Assembly: GCA_023376005.1 (NCBI GenBank)
Contig: CM042160.1
Location: 86,803,016 to 86,867,015, forward strand
Direction of reading: 5' to 3'
Source of the DNA: Doryteuthis pealeii
Taxonomy: Eukaryota > Mollusca > Cephalopoda > Myopsida > Loliginidae
DNA length: 64,000 bases
Below the pieces are notes generated by a model, which saw only the letters and a program-made list of their open reading frames with translations, had not been told where the DNA came from and made no database searches. Shown in pieces: positions 31,914-41,799 of this stretch (positions within the stretch are counted from its first letter, which is position 1; each line of letters starts with the position of its first letter). The translations under genes and the position numbers were made by a program.

Positions 31914-32110
31914 GTCATTTAAAAAAAACTATTTCGTTTACCTGATGAATGCTTTTAGCAGGAAACCATTGGTAGTAATATCGTTCCCAAATAAATGAAT
32001 AAAAGCTAAAACTTTTATTTGTCACTTCATTCAACTTATATATTTCAATATCGAATGTTAGTGGTGTGCTAATATTCTGCTGTATTATTAGGGGAGTGCT
32101 GCAATATCTG
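31912..32110 (+). mobile_element. Hammerhead-bearing unit after (TA)n
   Basis: The unit starts after the TA array at 31880-31911 and carries a hammerhead at 31938-31978. Its distal part (GGAGTGCTGCAATATC, AGAGCTATTATATAATT) resembles the distal part of E1, so the two are diverged relatives. Confidence 0.55.
31938..31978 (+). ncRNA. Hammerhead ribozyme
   Basis: UUAC (31938-31941), CUGAUGA (31942-31948), stem II UGCU/AGCA with loop UUU, GAAA (31962-31965), stem III ACC/GGU, triplet GUA, closing GUAA (31975-31978). Compared with E1, the stem I pair C-G is replaced by U-A, a compensatory change. The first stem II position is an A-G mismatch. Confidence 0.7.
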
Positions 32111-33160
32111 TGATAGAGCTATTATATAATTAAAAAATTAGTTTGTGTGTGTGTGTGTTACTTTATGCAACGCAAAGGAACCATCATACACACATTATTA
32201 CAATTAATTAGCCAAGAGTTCCTCACACACCTCAGAAAATCTGATACTAAATACGATTGAAAAAGTGGGGAAAGAGGCAGGAAAAGAAATACAGAGAAAT
32301 CTGTGAAGGCAAAAAAAAAAAAACCGGTGTGACAAAGAAGACATTTTGTAATGTTGCAGCAGCTTGGCTACAAGTAACGTTTACCCACCACCACCCACCC
32401 CCAAATCCATTCACAAGGAAGAAGGGGATTGTCTGAATTTATTTGGCCTGTTGAATTAAAAATGAACATACCCCACCCACCCCCCAAAAAAGAAGAAACA
32501 AAAAAAAATAGTGCTTTAAAAGGTTAGGACATATACTATAAGTAGATCATCAGGGTGGGTGGCTACAAACTAGTATTCACACACTCGGTGGGATGCGGGG
32601 GATATATTGAGAGGGAAAAAAAATGGAACGTTGACGAGTGAGAGGTGCTAGTATCTAAAAAAACCTCCCGCTCAGAGCAGATAATCACTCAGTGGTGGGT
32701 AGGTACATCCTTCTATTCTACGCCCCACCAGCTCACAGGGAAGGGAGGTTGGGTCTTTTTATCTCAACCACTTGTTCAGCCTGGTTACTGGTGACCCGCT
32801 AATAAGCAACGGATGAATGAAAAAATACCTACAGTCGGATATCCCATCCCTCCCGTTCTCTCCAACTCTAATTTCGTAGATGAAAAAGCGGATGGGGGGG
32901 GGGGGGGTACAGGTTACGAAGTTAAAAAAAAAAAAAAAAGTAGAATAAAAGACAAAACTCAAAAATCAAATGTTAGATAAACGCTATCAAGGACAGAAAC
33001 AAAAAAGGGCGGGAAAATTTATATATATATCACCAAATCTTCAGTGCATGTATTTACCCAACCCCTCCGATTATATGATCCTGTGGGGGGTGAGAAGAGG
33101 TTTTAATAGGTGGCTGGTTATTCCTGGTACGTGTTAACAAGGTTTGCTTTTAACCCAACT
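32111..33160. other. Stretch without recognised element
   Basis: A short (GT)n lies near 32144-32158, a G-run near 32895-32908 and an A-run near 32924-32939. Reading frames here are short and low complexity. Confidence 0.55.
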
Positions 33161-33178
33161 TATTTGGTGGTCGCGTTG

Positions 33179-33299
33179 GGCACCTCATTTGGTGTAATGG
33201 TTAGCAAGCTAGATTAGCAGACCATTGTTAGTGAGTTCGATTCTCACTGGGCGCCCCACACTTCTGGCCTTGTGCCATATCTAAGCAAAGCTTAGTAAC
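33179..33299 (+). mobile_element. SINE-C insertion with perfect 18-bp target duplication
   Basis: TATTTGGTGGTCGCGTTG is present exactly at 33161-33178 and 33300-33317. Between them lie 121 bases: tRNA-like head with TTTGGTGTAATGG (A box) and GTGAGTTCGATTCTCACTGG (B box), GGGCAC pairing with GCGCCC, and the 40-base tail ending AAGCTTAGTAAC. It has no poly-A tail. The exact duplication indicates a recent insertion. It is shorter than most SINEs and shares little beyond the boxes with SINE-A or SINE-B. Confidence 0.9.
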
Positions 33300-33317
33300 T
33301 ATTTGGTGGTCGCGTTG

Positions 33318-33856
33318 AAAAGGAATTCAAGGAAAGAAAAGGAAGAGACAAAAGCAAAAGGTAGTTTTAGGATTCAGGCTTTATTCACAGGTCATAGCCA
33401 CCACGTGATAAGCAAATTCCTGCCTGACCAGTAGTAGTGTCTCGTCCCAGTTATGGCCTAAGTCAGAATGGCCGAAAGATTATATTGGGGTTCGGAGGTC
33501 AAGTCCTTTTTTTTTCTGCACATGCTTGGAGTGTTTTTCCGGTCTGAAGACTCATGGGAGATTTTTTTTATTTTCTTAATTTTATTTTTTTTTAATCTCC
33601 ACAATCCCGAGGAAAGGCTATAGGAGTAAACCCCGAAAACAAATACAGAACCGGAATGCCTAAGGTGGAGCAACTCCTGCTACACTGCCGTTCTCAAACT
33701 GCATTTGTTTCTTACCTTTCCTTTGGACCACAGAAGCAGTGTGGAGAGGGGGAGATCTGCTGCTTGGGCAACAGCACATCCTACGTATATCAATCCGCCC
33801 AGGATACGTAGTTAAAAAAAGAAAAAGAAAAAAAAAAGGACACCAACAAATACTGG
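33318..33856. other. Unclassified, moderately GC-balanced sequence
   Basis: Contains CCTACGTATATCAATCCGCC and GTGGAGCAACTCCTGC-type text that stands out from its AT-rich surroundings. It could be part of an LTR element, but I found no TG...CA ends with a duplication. Confidence 0.4.
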
Positions 33857-34118
33857 TGTCCGTGGTGTAATGGTTACCATTGTAGGAAATGGACACAGTG
33901 ACACAAGTTCAAATCCTGAATGAGGCCGTTCACATTGCACTAATACTCTTGGGAAAGGTGTGCATCAAAGCTATGGGTAAAGCAGGGTAGACTAGGCTCT
34001 TTAGCCCTGGTACAGTAACCAGTCTAGGAGAAGAAAACTGAATTCAAACTTGTTAAACTGTTAAAAAATTGACCTTGTGTCACATCCTGTTTGTGTAGAA
34101 GGGTTGGTAAATACACAT
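33857..34118 (+). mobile_element. SINE-B copy (plus strand)
   Basis: Head TCCGTGGTGTAATGGTTACC (A box) and CAAGTTCAAATCCTGAATG (B box), body GCTATGGGTAAAGCAGGG, end GGGTTGGTAAATACAC. A part of the mid-body is missing. A second, reverse SINE-B fragment lies at about 34122-34215. Confidence 0.75.
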
Positions 34119-34317
34119 TACTGGTTGCCTAACTAAGGCTAAAGAACCCAATATGGACTGCCATTTACCCATAGCTGGGGGGAGAAGATATGGATCCATG
34201 CCTTTTCGAAGAGCCAAAATGGACAAAATGAAAATGCAAACTCAGGTTGACAGTTCCATTTCTTGAGACATTTATTTATATTTTTCCAAACTGAAATTTT
34301 TTTTAAATACATTTTTA

Positions 34318-34435
34318 AAACTCATTATTTTCTATTAACCCATAGTTGGGATCCTAACAGATACTACCACTCAGGGTCAAAGCGGACCTGGGAGTAATGG
34401 CAATGAAGAGTACTCCCCATGTTACAGTAGACAAC
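34318..34435 (-). repeat. Repeat G fragment (minus strand)
   Basis: TTAACCCATAGTTGGGATCC, AACAGATACTACCACTC and GGAGTAATGGCAATGAAG match repeat G in reverse. Confidence 0.65.
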
Positions 34436-34465
34436 CCACAAACTATGTAAGTGTAGTAAGATTTA

Positions 34466-34895
34466 AATAACACTATTGCAAATGGAAAGTTTACCATTGA
34501 CCAGATAAAACAGAGTTCATGTGTTTTGAATCAAGATGATACCATCTCCTCATTAAATAGTAAGGCTTTGAAATTAATAAACCAGTTCATATACCTTGGT
34601 ATTAATATCTCACCTACTGGCAACATACATATAGGTATATATTCATACCTTTTTTAAAGGTATTATGGCTATGTGAAATGCACACAGCCTTGTCCAGGAT
34701 TTGAACTCTGGTTGATGAGTCCATTTCCTACGACTGTAACCATTACACAAATGCCCCCCCCAACGTACATATAGGTAAGACATGGACTGTCAATCTTCAA
34801 TGCAAACTTACTCATACCTATGTTGAGAGATCCAGTTGCAGATCCCATAGCCTCTTGAAAATGACCGATTCCATAAAGAACTTTAAATTACTAAA
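34466..34895 (+). pseudogene. LINE reverse-transcriptase relic interrupted by SINE-B
   Basis: Translation in pieces gives KTEFMCF, then NQDDTISSLNSKALKLIN and QFIYLGINISPT, matching the conserved YLGS-type segment after the RT core of RTE/I-like non-LTR retrotransposons. A frameshift separates the pieces. A SINE-B at 34638-34760 splits the relic after NIHIG; the frame resumes with GKTWTVN. The remainder ends at a SINE-A copy. Confidence 0.65.
34638..34760 (-). mobile_element. SINE-B insertion in the LINE relic
   Basis: Flanks CAACATACATATAGGTA (34621-34637) and CAACGTACATATAGGTA (34761-34777) differ by one base over 17, a target duplication. Minus-strand head GTGTAATGGTTACAGTCG and GAGTTCAAATCCTGGACAAG. 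The 3' body is truncated at AAGGTATGAATATA, an unusual 3'-short form. Confidence 0.8.
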
Positions 34896-34909
34896 CCAGC
34901 TGTAGGTAA

Positions 34910-35140
34910 GTAAAGACGTTGGGGTGGCCTAAAGTAGGTGTCAGCCAGACAGTGAAGGAGACTATCCCCTTTTCCCTAGCGCTAGACAAAGGAGATTATT
35001 TTGTGTGTCTAAGATGGAGCACCACACCTACCATCAGCTCCACACTTTACCGCACATATCCCTGTGCTACTCATACGCTGAGTTGGCGAGGGCCTCGTCA
35101 TTCCTAGTCGGACACTCTACCGACTGAGCTAAACCCCACC
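34910..35140 (-). mobile_element. SINE-A copy (minus strand)
   Basis: Minus-strand GGTTTAGCTCAGTCGGTAG head. The B box region is damaged by a deletion. The body reads CTAAAGTAGGTGTCAGCC and CCTTTTCCCTAGCGCTAG in plus orientation. Confidence 0.75.
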
Positions 35141-35161
35141 GGAATCCCGAGGCAGTCCGAC

Positions 35162-35330
35162 ACGTGAACTCTGATACAACAGAGTTCACATGTCTCTAAT
35201 CAAGATGATGTCATCTCCTCGTTGAATAGTAAGGCTTTGAAATTAATAAACCAATTCATAGACCTTGGTAGTAATATCTCATCTACTTGGAAAATGACAG
35301 AAGCCATAAAGAACTTGAAATTACTAAGAA
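35162..35330 (+). pseudogene. Second copy of the LINE relic
   Basis: Repeats the KTEFMC...LNSKALKLINQ segment (here NSKALKLINQFIDLGSNISS). It then jumps to the segment AAAATGACAGAAGCCATAAA that also ends the first copy. About 170 bases present in the first copy are missing. The two copies flank a SINE-A. Confidence 0.65.
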
Positions 35331-35692
35331 AAAGAAAGAAGAAAAGAAAAAAAATGTTTGCTAACAAAATAAAAGCAAGTAAAGTTACTTTGTTGCCTGC
35401 AGAAGAAAATGGTTAATTTTATTGTGCAGGAAAATATTCAATTATCTGTCGTCGTCAAGAGATCCGGTGCCAAAACCAAAAACCAAACGTCGTTGCCAAT
35501 GGGAATCGGAATCAGATAAAAATGAAGACTTTTTCAAAATATCAATTTCTTCTATTCTACCAGTATCACGTAACCGTTAACGACAAAACCTACAAGACTG
35601 GCGGTTAAGTGGACAGCCTTGGCGTGAAAGCTGCCACATCTATTTTTTCAACAGAAGTCTCTAAGTACAAAGGTAATCCCAAAGGTAGTAGG
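35331..35692. other. Unclassified sequence
   Basis: An A/G-rich start, then GCCAATGGGAATCGG and CAAGACTGGCGGTTAAG text of unknown origin. There is no open frame longer than about 60 codons that I would defend. Confidence 0.4.
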
Positions 35693-35945
35693 TAAAGTTG
35701 TCGGGGGTGGTCTAAAGTTGGTATCAGCCAGACAACGAGGAAGTCTATCTCCTTTTCACTAGCACTAGGCTAAGGAGATTGTTTTAGTGTCTGGGGTTAA
35801 GCGCCATACCTACCATCAGCTCCTCACTTTACCACACAGATCCCTGTGCTACTCATACACTGAGTTGGCAAAGGGCTGGTATCAAACCCAGAACCTTGTG
35901 GTTCCTAGGCAGACACTCTACCGACTGAGCTAAACCGGGCCTAGA
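35693..35945 (-). mobile_element. SINE-A copy (minus strand), best tRNA-Lys-like head
   Basis: Minus-strand start TAGGCCCGGTTTAGCTCAGT, then CGGTAGAGTGTCTGCC, and B box TGGGTTTGATACC. The 3' end (plus 35693-35720) reads GTAAAGTTGTCGGGGG. Confidence 0.8.
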
Positions 35946-36111
35946 CTGCTTCTTTCAAGATTTGTTCAAAAGAGCATGTAGTTATTCTTGTGTAGTTCCC
36001 ATGTATCTTTTTTATCAAGCATTTCATTAGTCTAAGTGGTGCAACTGTACAGTAGTATGAGCATGGAAGAATTCCTGTTTCATTTTACCAGAGAGATCAT
36101 ATTTCCATATG

Positions 36112-36300
36112 GTCAAGGAGGAGGAGAAGGAAGATGGGAAGAAGATGATGAGGAAGGGGAGGAGGATGAGGAGGAAGGGGATGAGGAGGAAGGGGAGGAA
36201 GTGGATGAGGAGGAAGGGGATGAGGAGGAAGAAGAGGAGGGGGATGAGGCAGGCGGGGAAGAGGAGGAGGGGAGGAAGAGGAGGAGGAGGGGAGGAGGTT
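36112..36300 (+). repeat. GGA/GAA-rich polypurine tract
   Basis: Almost pure purine with repeated GAGGAGGAAGGGGATGAGG-type units. The Glu/Gly- and Pro/Ser-rich open frames on either strand are by-products of the repeat. Confidence 0.9.
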
Positions 36301-36379
36301 TGCCAAAAAACTGATGAACACTTGGCATAAATGGTTTCCATGACTACTAAGCTGAGAAGTTTATGCCCATTTCCCCATT

Positions 36380-37022
36380 ACCCAGATTGGTAGTCTTTTT
36401 GTTTTTTTTGTTTTTTGTTTTTTTTCCTCTGGAGAAAGAGTGAAAAAAGAAAAAAGGAGGGGTGGGGCAAAAATACAATGAAAAAATAAATAAGATAAAA
36501 AAAAACACCAAGAAGTAGAAAGGTAGAAGGGGAGGGCGGATAAAGTTTTGCTGTTCTTTTTCTTTAAAAAGAAGAGTGAAAACAAAAAAAACAAAAAAAG
36601 GTAAAAAAATAGAATAAAAAATAAATAAAAACAAGAAGTAGAAAGGTAGGGGCAGGTGAATCTCAGATAGATAATAAAAAAAAAAAAGAAAGAATAAAAT
36701 CATTTTATCTTTTTTTTTTCACACCTGCAGGAAATAAGGAAAATCATTGTTCTGAATGCAAACATCAATAAATGCATCATGCTCTCTCGCTCGCTCGCTC
36801 CAGGTGATTTCATTTTTCTACCTGTAAACTCAAGCATTTTTTTGTTTTGTTTTGAGAGAGTTAATTGTAGATGCTTTCTTTTGTTTTTTTTAAATAATAA
36901 AAAATTTAGAAATATAAAATAATATCTATACATATATAAAAGGGCAGGTGGAGTGTATGTTAATCCGGATAAAACTATGAAAATAAAACAATTAACGACA
37001 ATGTAAATATATATATATATGT
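36380..37022. repeat. A/T-rich low-complexity region
   Basis: T-runs, A-runs and AAATAA text, a short CTCG repeat near 36784-36799, and (TA)n at 37006-37023. No gene was recognised. Confidence 0.7.
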
Positions 37023-37249
37023 ATATACACATTAAATATCACCAGTTCTTTTATCAAGGTCTTTTTTACGTAGGGATTTTAATGGGGCACACAGCAAGGA
37101 TCTAACTCTCACGATTCAGTAATAATGGATCTACAAGACTAACTTTTTAGCTCCACCCTGCTACCCAGGCGATGCTGGGTAGCCGCTTCTAGTCTAAAAT
37201 AAAGAAAAGTCAATATTAAAGCAAAACAATTCTGCTTAGCATAAATTAG

Positions 37250-37862
37250 ATTTGTTGTTTATGTGGTTTTGTTTTATGGCATATGAACCTTTTGCGGGTT
37301 ATTTAATGCCGAATCAAGTCATTTGGTTTGGTTTAGTTTTACAGCATATCAACCTCAGTGGGTCATTCAATGCCGATAAAGTTTTGAAATAAATTCATTC
37401 TTAATGCATAATACAATTTTGTTTATAAACTCATGTTTTTCTATTTAACCCATAGATGGGACCCTAACAGGTACTACCACTCCGGGTCAGAGTGGACCAG
37501 GGATCAATGGTGCTCCACATTCTCCAAAACTGGAACCTCACCATCAGATAGGGTTTAACGTCATTCCCAGAACATGTAGACCCTCAGCCACCACCTTCTA
37601 GCACCCATATGATAAGAAGGATTGTGGCTTGCCATAAGGGCAATCATATAGGTGCTAGAGATTGACGTGACCAGCCGATTGATAGAAAGGGGCCTCTCCG
37701 ACCGCTCGTCTAGCCCAAGAAAAGCCTAAAGTGGAATATTGCAAGTCATGGACTGCTCAGCCACCTGGGTTCTATCATTAAGCATCACGGGTCGCCACCC
37801 ACGGCCTACAGGTGGCCCCATTGAGGGAGTCTTACCCCTCTGCAGAGGTGCATTCTAACGCG
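37250..37862 (-). repeat. Repeat G, full copy (minus strand) with two hairpin modules
   Basis: Minus strand: TTAGAATGCACCTCTGCAGA, GGTCGGAGAGGCCCC, CCCATCTATGGGTTAAATAG, then GGCATTGAATGACCC with GGTTGATATGCTG, and a second module GGCATTAAATAACCC with GGTTCATATGCC. Confidence 0.75.
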
Positions 37863-37893
37863 ACAAGTCATTTAGATAAACAAAGGACTCTGG

Positions 37894-38416
37894 TGTTATG
37901 TAGCGGCCATATTCACTACTCTAAATCGTGTAAGTAAGTAGTCGTTGCGGGTATGTAAGGTCACGTAGCGAAGTATGTAGTAGTCAGCTACTACCGACTA
38001 CTGGACTTCAATAAACAACAGATACGCATGTACAAAGATAGGACCCTTCTTTATTTTCTTCGGTGTGTGGGTGGTAAAGGCGCAGAGCTTCACAATGAAA
38101 ATGCCGGTAGCTGGCGAAGAGCGCAGTGTTCACAATGAGCGCCCGAGGGGTGTTTGCTGACGGGAGATATGAAGTGTCCTTTTGGCTGCCGGCTGGCGTC
38201 TCTGTCCGCACGAATCTTCTCGCCTTTATATTGATAGATACGCCTCCGTATCTTTATCTTTTCATCTGATAACAGACATTTGTTATATTTCTTTATCTTC
38301 ACCCTGCTTCCTTGACCGGAAACCCTCTCTTCCGCTTTCTTTTTAAATATATATTTTTATCTTTCTCTTTGTCCCTCAGCCGGAAGTTACATCTTCCGGG
38401 TGAGGACAATACAACA
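37894..38416 (-). mobile_element. Solo LTR, 523 bp, with TCTGG target duplication
   Basis: Plus strand starts TGTTATGTAG and ends ATACAACA. TCTGG flanks it at 37889-37893 and 38417-38421. On the minus strand it starts TGTTGTATTG, has a TATAAAG box near 38229-38223 and an AATAAAG signal near 38055-38048. That gives a plausible U3-R-U5 order on the minus strand. It is inserted in or beside a 5S-derived SINE. No internal coding region remains. Confidence 0.85.
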
Positions 38417-38421
38417 TCTGG

Positions 38422-38625
38422 CTGCTTAACTTTGGTGATCTATCGGGTTGTTTTGTTTTGCGGTACATCAACCTTTTTCAGGTGATTTAATACCAAATAA
38501 AGTCATTTGGATAGACAAAGAATTCAGACTGCTTACAGTACCTGATGTTGCTTAAGTGAACACCCAATTAAGTATTGAACAGTCGCTGGTCAACTTTGGT
38601 GATCTAGTGGGAAGCAGTTCTTTCA
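38422..38625 (-). mobile_element. 5S rRNA-derived SINE units (minus strand)
   Basis: CTGCTTAACTTTGGTGATC appears at 38422 and GTCAACTTTGGTGATCTAG at 38598, the reverse of the 5S-like GATCACCAAAGTTAAGCAG. The hairpin tail lies between (GCGGTACATCAACC, GGTGATTTAATACC). The first unit is the host of the solo LTR. Confidence 0.7.
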
Positions 38626-38792
38626 ATATAACTTGATCATAATGAATATCTCTTGGGTAAGCGAGTTTGAACTCCAATTGCACTATTACATTCACTTTTG
38701 GATGAATCCTCTTGGGAAAGGTATGGACCACCTCACCCACCCACATTACAGATTAAATAGTACTACTACTGTTCTTCTAAAAGGATGGTTTT

Positions 38793-39045
38793 GGCATTAA
38801 CTGACCCACAAAGGGTTGATGCGGCATTAACTGACCCACAAAAAGGTTGATGCGGCATTAACTGACCCACAAAAAGGTTGATGCGGCATTAACTGACCCA
38901 CAAAAAGGTTGATGCGGCATTAACTGACCCACAAAGGGTTGAACGGCATTAACTGACCACAAAGGGTTGATACGGCATTAACTGACCCACAAAAAGGTTG
39001 ATACGGCATTAACTGACCCACAAAGGGTTGATGCGGCATTAACTA
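38793..39045 (+). repeat. Tandem array, eight ~31-bp copies of the hairpin tail module
   Basis: Unit: GGCATTAACTGACCCACAAA, then AAGGTTGATGC. Unit starts are 38793, 38823, 38854, 38885, 38916, 38945, 38974 and 39005, with a partial ninth at 39035. Lengths are 29-31. The unit is the GGCAT...ATGCC hairpin that ends repeat G and the 5S SINE. Confidence 0.9.
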
Positions 39046-39277
39046 AAGAAATCAAATGGTTGTAGTGGCTAACGTGCAGGACTGTGACATAGTAGTGACA
39101 TTGAACTAAAGTCACTATTATATTTACTTTCAGACTAACACCTTGGGAAAGGTATGAACTCTCTTATCCGCCCCCTCCCCTAGCTAAGAGGGAAGAGGAT
39201 GAGAACAGTACTGGTACTGTTCTTCTACAAGAGTGGTTTTGGCATGAAATACTCCATGAAGGTTGATATGCCATTAA

Positions 39278-39500
39278 CTCTTAACATCCTGTTGAGAATT
39301 TTCTAAGTCAGAGCATTCCTATAAGGATATATATAAAAAATGGCTCAAAATGAGCTTTGCATCTAAAGTTACCTGTTATTTCCCTTAAATCAAAGACTTC
39401 TAAATATGTTTAATATTACAAAGGCTATCGTTTGGAATGTATTAGGAAAACGAATGAGAATTCCGGCTGGGTGGATTGAGGTGGTATAGGACTTTAAGAG
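39278..39500. mobile_element. MITE-4 copy
   Basis: Starts CTCTTAACATCCTGTTGAG and ends AGGACTTTAAGAG, inverted ends. TTAA at 39274-39277 on the left; the right flank is TTTT, a degraded site. The interior has AAGGCTATCGTTTGGAATG as in the other copies. Confidence 0.65.
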
Positions 39501-39724
39501 TTTTTAAACAAATTATCCAAACAATATCACTTGGCTATAGCTGACCTTGAGAGATGGGGTAGGGTATGGTAATTCTATACATAGGTAGGTGCTATGTTTA
39601 CACTTGATCTATTCAGGTAATTTCTCAGCTTCCTCATCATTATATCACAGGTATTTACAGGTATCAACTAAAGACCAATTACAGGTAAAGAAAGTTAACC
39701 TTGAAGAGTTCAGAACATCATACC

Positions 39725-40040
39725 TTACCAGAGATGCTGATAGGTACACGTCCTGCATCCCTGATACACAAAAATGTAAAAGAACACAGTAAAATCATAT
39801 CCATGCTCCCAGTGTTTTTCTTTTTTTCTTCCCTTGCCATTTCAAACTAACTGTAAATACATTTCAATAGTTTCTTAGAAACAAATTACACAGGATAGGT
39901 TACAAGGTAGGAGTTAGACAGGTTTAACTGTTTCCCCAGGTCACAAATAAAAAAAAAACCTACAATCTATTAACAAACTTGTTCAAAGCAATATTTGCGT
40001 CCCAGGACACACTAAATAAAAAAGCTATCAGCCTCACTGC
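39725..40040 (+). repeat. Dispersed repeat H, copy 1
   Basis: GAGATGCTGATAGGTACACG, ATTTCAATAGTTTCTTAGAA, ACACAGGATAGGTTACAAGG and AGGACACACTAAAT recur at 63597-63875 in the same order. Function unknown. Confidence 0.7.
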
Positions 40041-40394
40041 CTAACCATTCCAGAATTAGTTTTTTCTACCTATCTAAGCATTATCAATTTTACAGTGGTC
40101 GGAGGAAAAAAAAAAAAGAAAAGAAAAAAATAGTAATTAAAAAGAAAAAAGAAAAATAGTACTTACATGATAATTAATAAATAGCAGGTTTTCTTAAAAC
40201 AACATGGTTTGTAAATATCCTTCTGAAAGAAAAAGAAGAAAAATATATAATTAGTCGAAATTTTTGAGATGAGACTTGATAATTTGTATCATGTAGATAC
40301 CAGATAAGTTTGTATATCATAAAAAAAAATCATTTAAATGAAAATTTTAAAGGTTAGTAAATAACAACAATGAACAGTAAAATAGAAAACAGGA

Positions 40395-40480
40395 GTTAAG
40401 CAATGCTGAGCCTGTTCACTAGTTGGATGGGTGACCAGTTAGGAACAACAGATACTGTAAGCAACCAAAGGCCTGTGTGA
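40395..40480 (+). mobile_element. 5S rRNA-derived SINE fragment
   Basis: GTTAAGCAATGCTGAGCC and TAGTTGGATGGGTGACCAG are 5S-like. The tail is missing. Confidence 0.6.
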
Positions 40481-40824
40481 TAGATTATTAGCAAAGGTTA
40501 GTAAATAATTAAGTAGAGCCAAATCTACATTTTGGTTGTTCCTTTTCCTTATTCTATAAAATATGAAATTGCCAATAATGATCCTTGAATCTGGGAGTAC
40601 ATTGTCTTAACCAGTTTTATTAATATGATCCTAAACTCATGAGTGTTTTGAAACAATTTTACTTTTTCTAAAACTGCTTTTGTTTTTTTGTACATATTAC
40701 AAAAATTTTAATTCAGTTATAAATTGCTTGTTGCGTTACAGTAATAAAAAATGTATTCGCTTAATTTATTTTCTTATTTACCCCTATAAAAAATTTCTAA
40801 AAAATAAAAAATGTCACCTTCCCG

Positions 40825-40944
40825 ACCTTGGACCAAGGAGATTGTTTTGTGGCTGAGGTGGAGTGCCACAGTTACCATCAGTTTCTCACTTTACCGCACA
40901 AATCTCTGCGCTACTCATGCACTGAGTTGGCAAGGGCCGGTATC

Positions 40945-40975
<31 letters not shown>
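40825..40975 (-). mobile_element. SINE-A fragment next to an A-run
   Basis: GGACCAAGGAGATTGTTTTG and GAGTTGGCAAGGGCCGGTAT match the SINE-A body. The tRNA head is replaced by about 30 A. Confidence 0.65.
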
Positions 40976-40976
<1 letters not shown>

Positions 40977-41650
40977 ATTCTAAGCTGCCAAATTGTGCCC
41001 CATATTACCAAAATATTGCAAAACTTTTGACTCACCCCAGTGTTTTCAGTTCATATTGTTTGTTGCATTAGAGTAATAAAAAAAATGTATTTGCTTAATT
41101 TATTTTCTTTTTTACCCCTAAAAAAATGTCACTTTTGTGACTGTTGTGATGTTAGTTCAACAGTAAAAAAAGAAGTCAAGTCAAGGTAGGGTAAAATGAG
41201 ACAAGTGTATTTACAATAAGGTACAAGAACGGCTAGCTTGCCGCTAAACGGTAACAGTACAACCTTTTCACTCGGTGTCTCACTATTTATAGTGAGAACC
41301 GGTGTATATTCTCCACTGTAGGAACGGCCGGTACAACAGTGACCTTGAGAAAGAAAAAAAAGGGTATACTAAGCTACTGAATTATGCGCCTCATGTTAAC
41401 AAAATATTGCAAAACTTTTGACTTCCCCCAAGTATTTAGGATCAAAATGGAAACAATGTTTTGTGATAGAAATTATTTACTTTCCTGAATGATAAATAAT
41501 TTATATTTTTGTTTCTGCATTTTGATTAACTTAATCTTACATTCTTCAAAGAAGAAGAAAAAAACATCCTAAGCCACCAAATTGTGCCTCATGTTAGCAA
41601 AATATTGCAAAACTTTTGACTCACCCTAGTATTTTAAGTTCATATTGCTT
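40976..41650 (+). repeat. Repeat I, three ~100-bp copies
   Basis: AAAATATTGCAAAACTTTTG occurs near 41009, 41400 and 41599, with flanking CTAAGC and GTGCCTCATGTTA-type text. A related TTTGCTTAATTTATTTTC segment recurs at 40756 and 41091. A solo LTR splits this block. Confidence 0.7.
41142..41338 (-). mobile_element. Short solo LTR, 197 bp, with GTGAC target duplication
   Basis: Starts TGTTGTGATG and ends CCGGTACAACA. GTGAC flanks it at 41137-41141 and 41339-41343. A TATAAATA box lies on the minus strand near 41293-41286. The ends match the TGTTGT/ACAACA style of the LTR at 37894-38416, but the interior differs. Confidence 0.8.
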
Positions 41651-41799
41651 ACTTATAACAGTTCACAAATGTAACGCGCTGAATGCTGTGATGAAAAATA
41701 ACAATAGAGATAAAAGAAAAACTATTGAGAATTATTAACATCTGGTCTATATAAGAACTATAAGAATGTCTAGATATTGACATAAGCAGATTGACAAAC

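Noticed and set aside
33300..33320. Primer binding site of an LTR element (TGGTGGTCGCG)
   Set aside because: The same text lies on both sides of SINE-C because it is the target duplication; no LTR pair was found next to it.
38793..39045. CRISPR-like array
   Set aside because: Units are contiguous without spacers, and the unit is a retroposon tail in eukaryotic-type DNA.
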